Origin: JBBRLG01 sp038231495
GTDB lineage: Bacteria > Planctomycetota > Planctomycetia > Gemmatales > Gemmataceae
Direction: 5' to 3'
NCBI GenBank assembly: GCA_038231495.1
Contig: JBBRLG010000086.1
Location: 1-16,481, forward strand
DNA length: 16,481 nt
This document shows, one piece after another, positions 1 to 6,092 of this stretch. Numbering within the stretch: position 1 is the first letter of the stretch; the number at the start of each line of letters is the position of its first letter. The position numbers were made by a program, and so were the translations under genes. The notes beneath the pieces were generated by a model that saw only the letters and a list, made by a program, of their open reading frames with translations, made no database searches and had not been told where the DNA came from.

Positions 1-1094
1 GGCCCGGCACCCCCCCCAGTCCCCCCCTTCGGAAGGGGGGGAGAGGGGTGGTGGTCGGCGACGACCGGCTCGGCACCACCCCCTCTCCCCCCCTTCGTAA
101 GGGGGGGAGAGGGGGGGTGGTGGGCGCGGGCCTGCTCCAGGTCCGCTTGCAACGTTGCGCGTTCGGCGTCCAGTGCCCGCACTTGCTCCATCAACTCGAC
201 CTGGGCCTTGGCGTTTTCCTCGCGAACGCGGCGGCTTTCTTCCCGTTCCGCGTTCAGCCGTGTGACTTCGGCTTGCAGGGCTTCACGCGCCTCGTCCTGG
301 CCGGTGCTCGTCGTGGCCAGCCGCTCGGCGAACTGGTCGCGTTCCTGTTTCAGCGCGTCCAGGTCCACGGCCTGTGTGCGCTGTTTCGCCTCCCACTGTT
401 CGTGCAATTCCTGGCGCTCGGTTTCCCAACGGCCGCGCGCCTCCTCGTGCGTGCGTGCCAGTTCGCCGTGCGCGCCGGACGACGCGCCGTGCGCCCGTTC
501 CAGTTCGCCGACCTGCGACCGGAATTGTTCGGCTTCCGCCCGCAACTGGTCCCGCTCCGAACGAACCGCGTCCCGTTCCTGATGCGCGGCCTTCGCCGCG
601 GCCAGTTCGTTGCGCAGGCCGGTTTCCGTCTCGGCTGCCTGGGATTCCGAACCTTTCAGTTCGCCGACCAGCACGCGGAGCCATTCCATTTCTTCGCGCG
701 TGTCCGCCAGTTCCTTTTGCCCGGCATCGGCCTCCAGCTCGTGGCGGCCGTTCGCCGCGTAGGCCTCGCCCTGCAACGCATGCACCTGTGCGGTCAATTG
801 CTCGGCCTCACGCTGGGCCGATTCCGCTTCCCGAACGGCGGCGGCGTGTTCGGCGTCGCGCGCGGCCAGTTGTTCGTGCGCCAGGCTTAACTCGTTTTCG
901 AGCTGGGCGACGCGCCGGTGGGTCTCGTCCGCGCTTGCATCCGTTGGCGGTGCCTCCGGGGCGACCACGTCCTTGGCGTCGGCCACAAAGGCGTGTTTGC
1001 ACCGTTTGCACGCGACGCGCTTGCCGAAATACTCGGCGCGGATCGGCAGGATTTCACGACAATTCGGGCAAGGGAGCTTGAAATACGTCTTCAC
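1..1094 (-). CDS. Zinc-ribbon coiled-coil protein, 3' end beyond window
   Basis: The reading frame is open from a GTG at 1094-1092 to the left edge (364 codons, no stop); GGGGA lies about 8 nt upstream of the GTG. The start MKTYFKLPCPNCRE carries CPNC and, after about 18 residues, CKRC: a CxxC...CxxC zinc ribbon like the MJ0042-type finger found at the N-terminus of many planctomycete proteins. From about residue 55 to 320 the sequence is almost only E, A, R, Q, L, D and K in heptad-like order (QLENELSLAHEQLAARDAEH, LKQERDQFAERLATT), predicting a long coiled coil. The last visible ~40 residues are Pro/Gly-rich because two C/G hairpin repeats are read in frame (PPSPPLTKGGRGGG and PSPPLPKGGTGGG). 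No signal peptide or membrane segment is seen, so it is probably cytoplasmic. Function is unknown; a scaffold or structural role is a guess. The true end lies outside the window. Confidence 0.75.
   Translation of the reverse strand, partial: MKTYFKLPCPNCREILPIRAEYFGKRVACKRCKHAFVADAKDVVAPEAPPTDASADETHRRVAQLENELSLAHEQLAARDAEHAAAVREAESAQREAEQLTAQVHALQGEAYAANGRHELEADAGQKELADTREEMEWLRVLVGELKGSESQAAETETGLRNELAAAKAAHQERDAVRSERDQLRAEAEQFRSQVGELERAHGASSGAHGELARTHEEARGRWETERQELHEQWEAKQRTQAVDLDALKQERDQFAERLATTSTGQDEAREALQAEVTRLNAEREESRRVREENAKAQVELMEQVRALDAERATLQADLEQARAHHPPSPPLTKGGRGGGAEPVVADHHPSPPLPKGGTGGGAG
21..41. repeat. C/G hairpin repeat, copy 1 (inside a coding region)
   Basis: Seven C, TT, CGG, AA, seven G, flanked by CACC and GGGGTGGTG. 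It is read in frame by the zinc-ribbon coiled-coil gene as PSPPLPKGGTGGG. It lies 66 bp from copy 2, so the frame is kept. Confidence 0.8.
87..107. repeat. C/G hairpin repeat, copy 2 (inside a coding region)
   Basis: Seven C, TT, CGT, AA, seven G, extended outward by CCACCCCCTCT on the left and AGAGGGGGGGTGG on the right into a stem of about 20 bp. Read in frame on the minus strand as PPSPPLTKGGRGG. Confidence 0.8.
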
Positions 1095-1155
1095 AAGATG
1101 TTCCCCACGTGGGGCCGGATTGGGGGAGCGCAACCACCGGACGCCCTTCCTGTTT

Positions 1156-1183
1156 AGTCTAACACTCTCCTTGCGACTCGCAA
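1156..1183 (-). promoter_or_regulatory. Candidate promoter of the zinc-ribbon coiled-coil gene, with overlapping palindrome
   Basis: On the minus strand TTGCGA (1183-1178), a 16-nt spacer and TAGACT (1161-1156) lie about 62 nt before the GTG start at 1094. The -35 element is embedded in a perfect inverted repeat, CTTGCGA-C-TCGCAAG (1170-1184), which could be an operator. Matches to the sigma-70 consensus are partial, so this is a suggestion only. Confidence 0.35.
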
Positions 1184-1248
1184 GAGATGTGCGTCGGGCA
1201 ATTATTCGGGAGCGTTGACAATTGATGGGACGGTAACGTTCGTGCCGG

Positions 1249-1698
1249 TTAGAAGTCGTTGAGCCGCACGAACGCCGCCGCCCAGCGGTAATGGTCCAGC
1301 AGCCCGTCCGTCGGCCTGCCGAGGAGGTGGTAGGCCACGAACAACGCCTCGACCGAGGCCAGGCCGTTATCGGGGTCGGTGCCGAGTTTGGACACGCGCG
1401 GGTAGGCGGTCCGGTAGCCGTGCAGCGACCGCGGTTCCACGTCGATGAAGTCGCGCGTCATGGACGCCGCCCAGCGCCAGCTGCCGTCGAGCAATAGGAC
1501 GCCGCGGGCCGCGTCGGCTGCCGACAATTCGGGCCCGTCCGCGGCCAGGCGGAGGTAGCCTTCCAGCGGCAGGCGTTCTTTCAACGGATAGTTAAGGAAG
1601 AGCAGACCGGGCCGCCCTCGCAGCGGCAGGACGCTGCACTTGCGCGGGTTCTCGCGGGTGTGGCGGACGATCACGGTGGGTGGATAGGCGGCGGTCAT
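1249..1698 (-). CDS. Tsr3-like (DUF367) SPOUT-family acp-transferase homologue
   Basis: 149 residues, ATG start at 1698, TAA stop. The order of motifs follows Tsr3, the enzyme that transfers the 3-amino-3-carboxypropyl group from S-adenosylmethionine to a small-subunit rRNA nucleotide in eukaryotes and archaea. NPRKCSVLPL (17-26) matches the Tsr3 PKKCSG element; LLLDGSW (68-74) matches VVECSW; SVEALFVAYHLLG (115-127) matches the conserved VEALAA... helix; and the end, HYRWAAAFVRLN, matches FKWGHSFWKVN. The NP element before VEALAA is replaced by YPRVSKLG. The related bacterial DTW family (TapT) also has a DGTW motif, but the Lys-Cys-Ser element and C-terminal helix fit Tsr3/DUF367 better. Family membership is recognised by eye; substrate in this bacterium is unknown. 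It stands alone between hipT and the coiled-coil gene, all on the minus strand. Confidence 0.62.
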   Translation of the reverse strand: MTAAYPPTVIVRHTRENPRKCSVLPLRGRPGLLFLNYPLKERLPLEGYLRLAADGPELSAADAARGVLLLDGSWRWAASMTRDFIDVEPRSLHGYRTAYPRVSKLGTDPDNGLASVEALFVAYHLLGRPTDGLLDHYRWAAAFVRLNDF

Positions 1699-1719
1699 GC
1701 CTTATCTTAAGGCCGAATC

Positions 1720-1749
1720 CCGAAATCAGCAAACGAATGGGGATTTCGG
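1720..1749. repeat. Inverted repeat upstream of the Tsr3-like gene
   Basis: Arms CCGAAATC (1720-1727) and GATTTCGG (1742-1749) are perfect reverse complements around a 14-nt centre, lying 22-51 nt before the Tsr3-like start. It could be an operator or a leader hairpin. A second small palindrome, CCAGCAT-A-ATGCTGG (1773-1787), lies further up in the same 151-bp gap and could belong to the end of the hip operon; neither is followed by a clear T run. Confidence 0.3.
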
Positions 1750-1849
1750 CGTGTCGAGCGGTAAGCACGCCTCCAGCATAATGCTGGCATGGGCGGCAAC
1801 ATCAGGAAGGTTCCGAGGGCAGCCCAGGACATCTTGGGCACCCTTTCTT

Positions 1850-2845
1850 CTACCGGAATCCAGCGTAGGAGTAAGCGAGTGCCCGAATCGAATCCTGTAC
1901 GTGCCTTTTATACGATTGCTTGCACTCCTCCGAGAGCGCGGAGCGGTCGATCAGCGAAAACACAGCACTTTCTCTGTCGATGAAGACTTGCATTATAGGC
2001 CTGAAGCGCGTTTCGAGTAGTCCCAGGCGCATGGCCAGCGCGCGAAAGTCGTCGTAAGCGTAAAAGGCATTGGCCTTGAAGCTGTCTGTTGCGAAATCGT
2101 CCTTGAAAAGCGTCAATGCGGTCCGCGCTTCGGTCGGCACGTGCAGCCGCGTATTCAGCAAGTCATACGCCGGCGTCAAGGTGTAATCCCCGTACTGCTC
2201 ATTATTGATGAGCGAGAAGTTTTTGAGGTGGGCGTCGCCGTTGTGGACGAAGTAATTGAACACTACCAGTTGGAAGAACCGCTCCATGCACACTACAGAA
2301 GCGGCAACGTGTTTACGAATCAGGTCGCCGATTTCTTCGTAAGAATAATCGTATTTGTAGTTTTTCCCGTGCGTTTCTTCGGACCTGCTGGCAACTTGAG
2401 CGAAATCTTCTTGCAAGGCTCGCGAACCGTCTTTTTGCACGTCGAACCGGCGAACCAAGTAGGCCGTTTCACCGCCGTCAAATGCAACCAGCGCGTTCTC
2501 GGCGACAGCGATGCGAAAGACCTGGCGGGCAATTTGCATGGTCAGGTGTTCGTTGACGGGGACTGCGTCCAAGTGCTGAAATTCCCCATGCGGAATAGGC
2601 TTTAGGATGTACTGGCCGCCCGATCCAGTCATTTCCAGTCGCCCGTCGCGTAAGGCAAGTGACATTTTGGTTTGCATGCCCGAGATGGACAGTCTGCCCG
2701 CCGTGGCTGCGCGTTTTGTTTGATTGTACACGGGCCGAGAGAAAGGCAGGACGGAGGAGACCTTTTTGCCGTCGAACAATCGTTTCCGGCAGGGAGGGCA
2801 GTAGGTGTCCTGTCGTTCTTTCAAGCATCCCGGACAATTCTTCAT
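1850..2845 (-). CDS. hipT: HipT-like serine/threonine kinase toxin (HipA core without N-terminal subdomain)
   Basis: 331 residues from the ATG at 2845, preceded by AGGAGG at ideal spacing; an ORF from 2944 would only overlap the upstream gene. Residues 4-19 form a zinc ribbon (CPGC...CPPC). LSISG (52-56) is the phosphate-binding loop, with the two serines of the SIS motif that in HipT of enteropathogenic E. coli are autophosphorylation sites. ILKP (80-83) supplies the ATP-site lysine, NEH (98-100) and YLVRRFD (129-135) are typical HipA elements, HNGDAHLKN (201-209) holds the catalytic Asp204, and PAYD (225-228) the Mg-binding Asp228. Known HipA/HipT kinases phosphorylate aminoacyl-tRNA synthetases (GltX or TrpS) and stop translation; the target here is unknown. 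All kinase residues look intact. The start overlaps the hipS stop by ATGA, so the two are translationally coupled. Confidence 0.85.
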   Translation of the reverse strand: MKNCPGCLKERQDTYCPPCRKRLFDGKKVSSVLPFSRPVYNQTKRAATAGRLSISGMQTKMSLALRDGRLEMTGSGGQYILKPIPHGEFQHLDAVPVNEHLTMQIARQVFRIAVAENALVAFDGGETAYLVRRFDVQKDGSRALQEDFAQVASRSEETHGKNYKYDYSYEEIGDLIRKHVAASVVCMERFFQLVVFNYFVHNGDAHLKNFSLINNEQYGDYTLTPAYDLLNTRLHVPTEARTALTLFKDDFATDSFKANAFYAYDDFRALAMRLGLLETRFRPIMQVFIDRESAVFSLIDRSALSEECKQSYKRHVQDSIRALAYSYAGFR

Positions 2846-3162
2846 GAGTCCTCCTGAATGGTAACCCCTCCGATGGTTTCGGTTTCGCAGGTCTTCAGCA
2901 AGCGCGTGAAGTGGTCGTCTTCGTCGATCTTGAGGATCCGGCATTGCAGCGCCTTGTTGTCTCCCTCTGCCAGCAATCCGAAAAAGAACGGGAACAACAC
3001 GGCCGATTCATAGGCCCCTTCTTGTTTGGGGAATGACAAACTGATGGCCGGATATTTGGAACTGCGCAAATACTCGGGGACGTATTGAAAGCGGTATCCC
3101 GCGCGGCCCTTGCCCAGAACTCCCGCAAGGATGCCTCGACAATACACGTTAGCTCGGCGCAT
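2842..3162 (-). CDS. hipS: HipS-like protein (HipA N-terminal subdomain as a separate gene)
   Basis: 106 residues. VYCRGILAGVLGKG near the start, YRFQYVPEYL, AISLSFP and LFPFFFGLLAEGDNK are the conserved elements of the HipA N-terminal subdomain, which in classical HipA is fused to the kinase. Here it ends before the kinase core begins and is a separate gene, as in HipBST systems where the small HipS protein, not HipB, is the principal antitoxin of HipT. It overlaps the repressor gene by 14 bp at its start (3149-3162) and the kinase gene by 4 bp at its end, and has no convincing Shine-Dalgarno of its own, so it is probably translated by coupling. Expected role: bind and restrain the kinase in the cytoplasm. 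Confidence 0.83.
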   Translation of the reverse strand: MRRANVYCRGILAGVLGKGRAGYRFQYVPEYLRSSKYPAISLSFPKQEGAYESAVLFPFFFGLLAEGDNKALQCRILKIDEDDHFTRLLKTCETETIGGVTIQEDS

Positions 3163-3367
3163 GGAGGAGTCGCTCGATCAAGTTGAATTCCAGCCCCAGA
3201 ACATCCGCGATTTTAGCGAGCTGGTTGAGCGTCGGATTCCCCCGACCGTTCTCAAGCTCGGTTAAGCCGCGCAGCGTAACCCCAGCCAGTTCCGCCAGAT
3301 CCCGCTGACGAAGGCGGAGAAATTTTCGCCGGGCACGTAACTTGTGTCCCATTTCCTGGGTTTTCAT
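3149..3367 (-). CDS. hipB: HipB-like XRE-family repressor
   Basis: 72 residues if begun at the ATG at 3367; a GTG at 3403 or an ATG at 3352 are alternatives. None has a good Shine-Dalgarno. The choice of 3367 keeps the third operator (3378-3393) outside the coding region. KLRARRKFLRLRQRDLAELA followed by GVTLRGLTELENGRG is a classical XRE helix-turn-helix (helices at about 21-38), and the protein ends soon after, so it is a minimal DNA-binding domain like HipB. It should form a dimer that binds the GCGCAT-N4-ATGCGC palindromes at its own promoter and represses hipBST. It ends with TAA inside hipS. It lacks the extra domain reported in HipB of E. coli HipBST, as far as length shows. Confidence 0.85.
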   Translation of the reverse strand: MKTQEMGHKLRARRKFLRLRQRDLAELAGVTLRGLTELENGRGNPTLNQLAKIADVLGLEFNLIERLLHAPS

Positions 3368-3377
3368 CGTCTCGCAG

Positions 3378-3393
3378 GCGCATCGCAGTGCGC
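3378..3393. promoter_or_regulatory. Third HipB operator copy (one mismatch)
   Basis: GCGCAT-CGCA-GTGCGC matches the two perfect operators upstream at 11 of 12 arm positions. Its centre is 61 bp from the middle operator, and the middle operator is 62 bp from the distal one. It lies in the hipB leader if translation begins at 3367. Confidence 0.5.
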
Positions 3394-3438
3394 TTTCCGG
3401 CACCCTTCGGGTTGAACACAGCTCTTTTTTAGAAAAAT

Positions 3439-3454
3439 GCGCATCCGAATGCGC
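3439..3454. promoter_or_regulatory. HipB operator at the transcription start
   Basis: Perfect palindrome GCGCAT-CCGA-ATGCGC. It begins 10 nt downstream of the -10 hexamer, covering the expected start region of hipBST transcription, so a bound repressor would block initiation or early elongation. Confidence 0.7.
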
Positions 3455-3464
3455 TTATTATGAA

Positions 3465-3493
3465 ATGATACGCTGATCGAGAACGGCTGTCAA
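3465..3493 (-). promoter_or_regulatory. hipBST promoter
   Basis: On the minus strand TTGACA (3493-3488), a 17-nt spacer and TATCAT (3470-3465) form a near-consensus sigma-70 promoter. It lies between two identical operator palindromes, about 100 nt before the chosen hipB start. The best promoter in the window. Confidence 0.75.
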
Positions 3494-3500
3494 GAGAGAT

Positions 3501-3516
3501 GCGCATTATGATGCGC
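3501..3516. promoter_or_regulatory. HipB operator upstream of the -35 element
   Basis: Perfect palindrome GCGCAT-TATG-ATGCGC with the same arms and the same 4-nt spacer as 3439-3454; the spacer differs, so the arms appear selected. It lies 7 nt upstream of TTGACA. Confidence 0.7.
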
Positions 3517-3607
3517 CTTTTCAGTTCTTGGTGCCGCTGAAACGCCAAAAACGGCTGCGTCCTCTTTGTTCGCCCCTCTTAGTTCGCCCCAGTCAAGGGA
3601 GAACCTC

Positions 3608-4627
3608 TCAGACTTTCGGCCCCATGTCGAAGAGGCGCACGGCCCCGTCGGCACCGGCGACGGCCAGCCGGCGACCGTCCGGATGCAGGTCGAGGTCCCG
3701 CGCGTTGATCGGCAACTTCAGCGCGAAGAAGTCCTGCGCCTGGTCCGTCTTCCAGAACCAGAGGACGCCGCCGTTGCCGGCCCCGACGCCGATCACATAG
3801 CCCGCCGGGTGGAACGCGACGCCCCACATCGTCCCCTGGAAATTCTCGCGCGGCCGCTGCAAGAGTTTCTGTTTGCCGGTCTGCCAATCGAGCTGCACGA
3901 TCAACGGCTTGCCCACCCCCGCGAAAGCGTTTGTGACTTCGGTAATGCCGGCACAGGCCAGCAGGGTCCCGTCCGCGTTGAACGCCATGCCGCGCGCGCC
4001 GCCGTGGTCGGCACGAAACGTCTCGTCGTACTTGTGCAGCACTTTTACGTCCAGGTCGCGTTCCCAGGTTCCGCGCACCACGTCCCAGACCTTGATCGTC
4101 CCTTTGAGGTCTGCCGACGCGAGGAACTGGCCGCCGGGATGGAAGGCGACGTTATAGACGTGGCTGGCGTGGCCGGGCAGTTCGCGCACGAGCTTGCCCT
4201 CGCCGGTGGACCACAGTTTCACGAGGTTGTCGTTGCCACAGGAGGCGAGCAGTTTGCCGTCGGGGCTGACCGCCAGCGCCCGCACCCAGCCGTCGTGGGC
4301 GTCAAACGTGTTGGCCGGCGTCGGGCGGTCGAACCCGGCGAGCCAGGTCAGGATCTTGCCGTCGTAGCCGCCGGTAAAGAGCAACCGGTCCTTCGTGCAG
4401 GCCAGGCCGCGCAGCCAGCTCTTGTGGCCGAGCAGGGGCGTCTTCTTGCCGGTCGCCAGGTGCCAGCGCTGCACCGTGTTGTCCTGCGCGCCGGCGAACA
4501 CATGGTCGCCGCTCGCGTCAAACCGGCAACCGAGCAGGGGGCTGGTGTGCTTTAGTTCTTGCGTCATTCGGGTCTGGGTGGGATCGACGGCCGGCGGGGC
4601 CGGCGCGGGGGTTGACGTCGGGTTCAT
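3608..4627 (-). CDS. WD40-repeat beta-propeller protein
   Basis: 339 residues from the ATG at 4627, which overlaps the DUF1501 stop as ATGA; a longer in-frame extension to 4849 would lie inside DUF1501 and is rejected. After a Pro/Thr-rich start (NPTSTPAPAPPAVDPTQT), about seven WD-type blades follow: for example HDGWVRALAVSPDGKLLASC...NLVKLW, HASHVYNVAFHPGGQFLASA...TIKVWD, and a last ARDLDLHPDGRRLAVAG...AVRLFD, which would complete one seven-blade propeller. No signal peptide, so probably cytoplasmic, or exported only by an unknown route. WD40 proteins next to DUF1501/DUF1549 genes are common in planctomycetes; their role there is not established. Translation is coupled to DUF1501. Confidence 0.85.
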   Translation of the reverse strand: MNPTSTPAPAPPAVDPTQTRMTQELKHTSPLLGCRFDASGDHVFAGAQDNTVQRWHLATGKKTPLLGHKSWLRGLACTKDRLLFTGGYDGKILTWLAGFDRPTPANTFDAHDGWVRALAVSPDGKLLASCGNDNLVKLWSTGEGKLVRELPGHASHVYNVAFHPGGQFLASADLKGTIKVWDVVRGTWERDLDVKVLHKYDETFRADHGGARGMAFNADGTLLACAGITEVTNAFAGVGKPLIVQLDWQTGKQKLLQRPRENFQGTMWGVAFHPAGYVIGVGAGNGGVLWFWKTDQAQDFFALKLPINARDLDLHPDGRRLAVAGADGAVRLFDMGPKV

Positions 4628-5910
4628 GCCAGCACCTCCGGGATGACGCTCGCCTTGGGGTCGGTCATCGCAATGGGGCGTTGATCGACGTAGTACGACT
4701 TCTTGGGGTCGAGGCCGACCGCCTTGAAATAAGTCTGGAACAGGTGGCCGCCGTTGACCTCGCGGTCGGTGACGGCGGTGCCGTTGGCGTTGGTTTTGCC
4801 CACCACGACGCCGCCCTTGATGCCGCAGCCGGCCAGCGCGACCGACCACGCCTTGGACCAGTGGTCGCGACCGTAGTTGCGGTTGATCGTCGGCGTGCGG
4901 CCGAACTCCGACATCACGACGACGAGCGTACTATCCAACAGGCCGCGCTGGTGCAGGTCGTCGAGCAGGGTGGCAAACGGCCGGTCGAATTCGCCGAGCT
5001 GCTGGATGTGGAAATCGAAGTTCTCGTGGTGCGTGTCGTAGTTGGAGTGCGACACTTTGACAAACGTCGCGCCGCCTTCGAGCAGCCGGCGGGCCATGAG
5101 GCAGTGGCGGCCGAAGTCGTGCGTGCCGTACTGTTCGCGGACCTTCGGCGGCTCCTTGTTGAGGTCGAAGAGGCTGCGGCGTTCCATCAACTGGGCTGCC
5201 TGGTCGTAGGAGTAGGAGTAGGCTTCGGTGTCGGCGGTGCGGCGGCCGCGCTCGAAGCGCTCGTTGGCGCGGGCGCGCAGCGCTTGCCGTTCCTTGTCGG
5301 CCTCTTCGGTCAGCGCTTCCGGCCGCAGGATGTTGGCGGGTGCCTGGCCGTCGCTCAGCGAAACCGAGGCGTAGCGCGGTCCGAGAAAGGCGGCGTCCGC
5401 AGTGTTGACGGCGCCGTTGCCCTTCGGCGTGATGTGAATGTAGCCGGGCAGGGGGTTGTCCGCGGGCCGCAGTAATTTGGAGCATACCGACCCCAGTTGG
5501 GGCCATTGCATGGCCGGCTCCTGGCGGCGGCCGGTTTGCATGATGTAGGCCCCTTTGCCGTGGTCGTCCTCGGCGGTGTTGACGCCGCGGACCAGGGCGA
5601 CGTGGTGCATCATTTTGGCGGTGTGCGGCAGCAGTTCGCAAATCTGGACGCCGGGGACAGTCGTGTTGATCGGCAAGAAGGGTCCGCCGGTGTCGGTGCC
5701 GGGTTTGGGGTCCCAGGTCTCAAGCTGGCTCACGCCGCCCAGGAGAAAAAGGACGAGGACACGGCGTTGCTGTTCTTCCAGTGCCTTGGCCCCGGCGGGA
5801 TGGACCATGCCGCCAAAGCTCAGAGCGCCGAGCGCCCCCGCGGTCCCGGCGAGAAAGGCGCGTCGGGAAACCTCATGCTCCGGCGACTGACAACCGTAGT
5901 CGTTCTTCAT
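4624..5910 (-). CDS. DUF1501 protein, Tat-exported, alkaline-phosphatase-like fold
   Basis: 428 residues, ATG at 5910 after an all-G stretch (GGGGGGATT) that may serve as ribosome binding site. SRRAFL (15-20) followed by a hydrophobic Ala/Gly segment is a twin-arginine signal. LFLLGGVSQLETWDPKPG (54-71), AEDDHGKGAYIMQTG and VVVMSEFGRTP (about 330-340) are the hallmarks of DUF1501, a family related to sulfatases and alkaline phosphatases that is greatly expanded in planctomycetes. The protein is therefore predicted to act outside the cytoplasmic membrane; a substrate is not known. It almost always neighbours a DUF1549/DUF1553 gene, here 181 bp upstream on the same strand. The length is normal for the family and no lesion is visible. 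Confidence 0.92.
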   Translation of the reverse strand: MKNDYGCQSPEHEVSRRAFLAGTAGALGALSFGGMVHPAGAKALEEQQRRVLVLFLLGGVSQLETWDPKPGTDTGGPFLPINTTVPGVQICELLPHTAKMMHHVALVRGVNTAEDDHGKGAYIMQTGRRQEPAMQWPQLGSVCSKLLRPADNPLPGYIHITPKGNGAVNTADAAFLGPRYASVSLSDGQAPANILRPEALTEEADKERQALRARANERFERGRRTADTEAYSYSYDQAAQLMERRSLFDLNKEPPKVREQYGTHDFGRHCLMARRLLEGGATFVKVSHSNYDTHHENFDFHIQQLGEFDRPFATLLDDLHQRGLLDSTLVVVMSEFGRTPTINRNYGRDHWSKAWSVALAGCGIKGGVVVGKTNANGTAVTDREVNGGHLFQTYFKAVGLDPKKSYYVDQRPIAMTDPKASVIPEVLA

Positions 5911-5968
5911 AATCCCCCCAAACAGAGGAGCCGCGAATGAAACAGGGAACGGACAGGCATGAACTCAT

Positions 5969-5998
5969 CCCCCCCTTACGAAGGGGGGGTAGGGGGGG
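5969..5998. repeat. C/G hairpin repeat, copy 3
   Basis: Seven C, TT, ACG, AA, seven G (5969-5989), followed by TA and another seven G. A 9-bp perfect stem with a 3-nt loop. It lies in the gap between the DUF1549 and DUF1501 genes, inverted relative to copy 4. Confidence 0.8.
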
Positions 5999-6033
5999 TC
6001 AAGAACGATTGAAGTACTCAATCATGGCTTCCA

Positions 6034-6063
6034 CCCCCCCTGCCCCCCCTTCGTAAGGGGGGG
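6034..6063. repeat. C/G hairpin repeat, copy 4
   Basis: Seven C, TG, then seven C, TT, CGT, AA, seven G (core 6043-6063). Its reverse complement matches copy 3 including the side run of seven G, with YA at the junction, so the two copies form an inverted pair about 95 bp across in an otherwise unremarkable 182-bp intergenic stretch. If transcribed they could also pair with each other and act on readthrough between the two genes. Confidence 0.8.
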
Positions 6064-6092
6064 ATTGAACGGTTACCAAACAGGTTCTTCTT

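Noticed and set aside
1..107. CRISPR array (two spaced repeats)
   Set aside because: Only two copies, self-complementary C/G cores, spacer is itself part of the symmetric flanks, and the same repeat occurs singly elsewhere.
48..1081. Plus-strand frames across the left end
   Set aside because: They are shadows of the minus-strand coiled-coil gene, whose zinc ribbon and heptad pattern are convincing.
2846..2944. 33-residue N-terminal extension of the HipT-like kinase
   Set aside because: It overlaps the hipS frame; the ATG at 2845 has AGGAGG and directly precedes the zinc ribbon.
4628..4849. 74-residue extension of the WD40 protein
   Set aside because: Arg/Gly/Pro-rich translation lying wholly inside DUF1501; the ATGA overlap at 4627 gives the better start.
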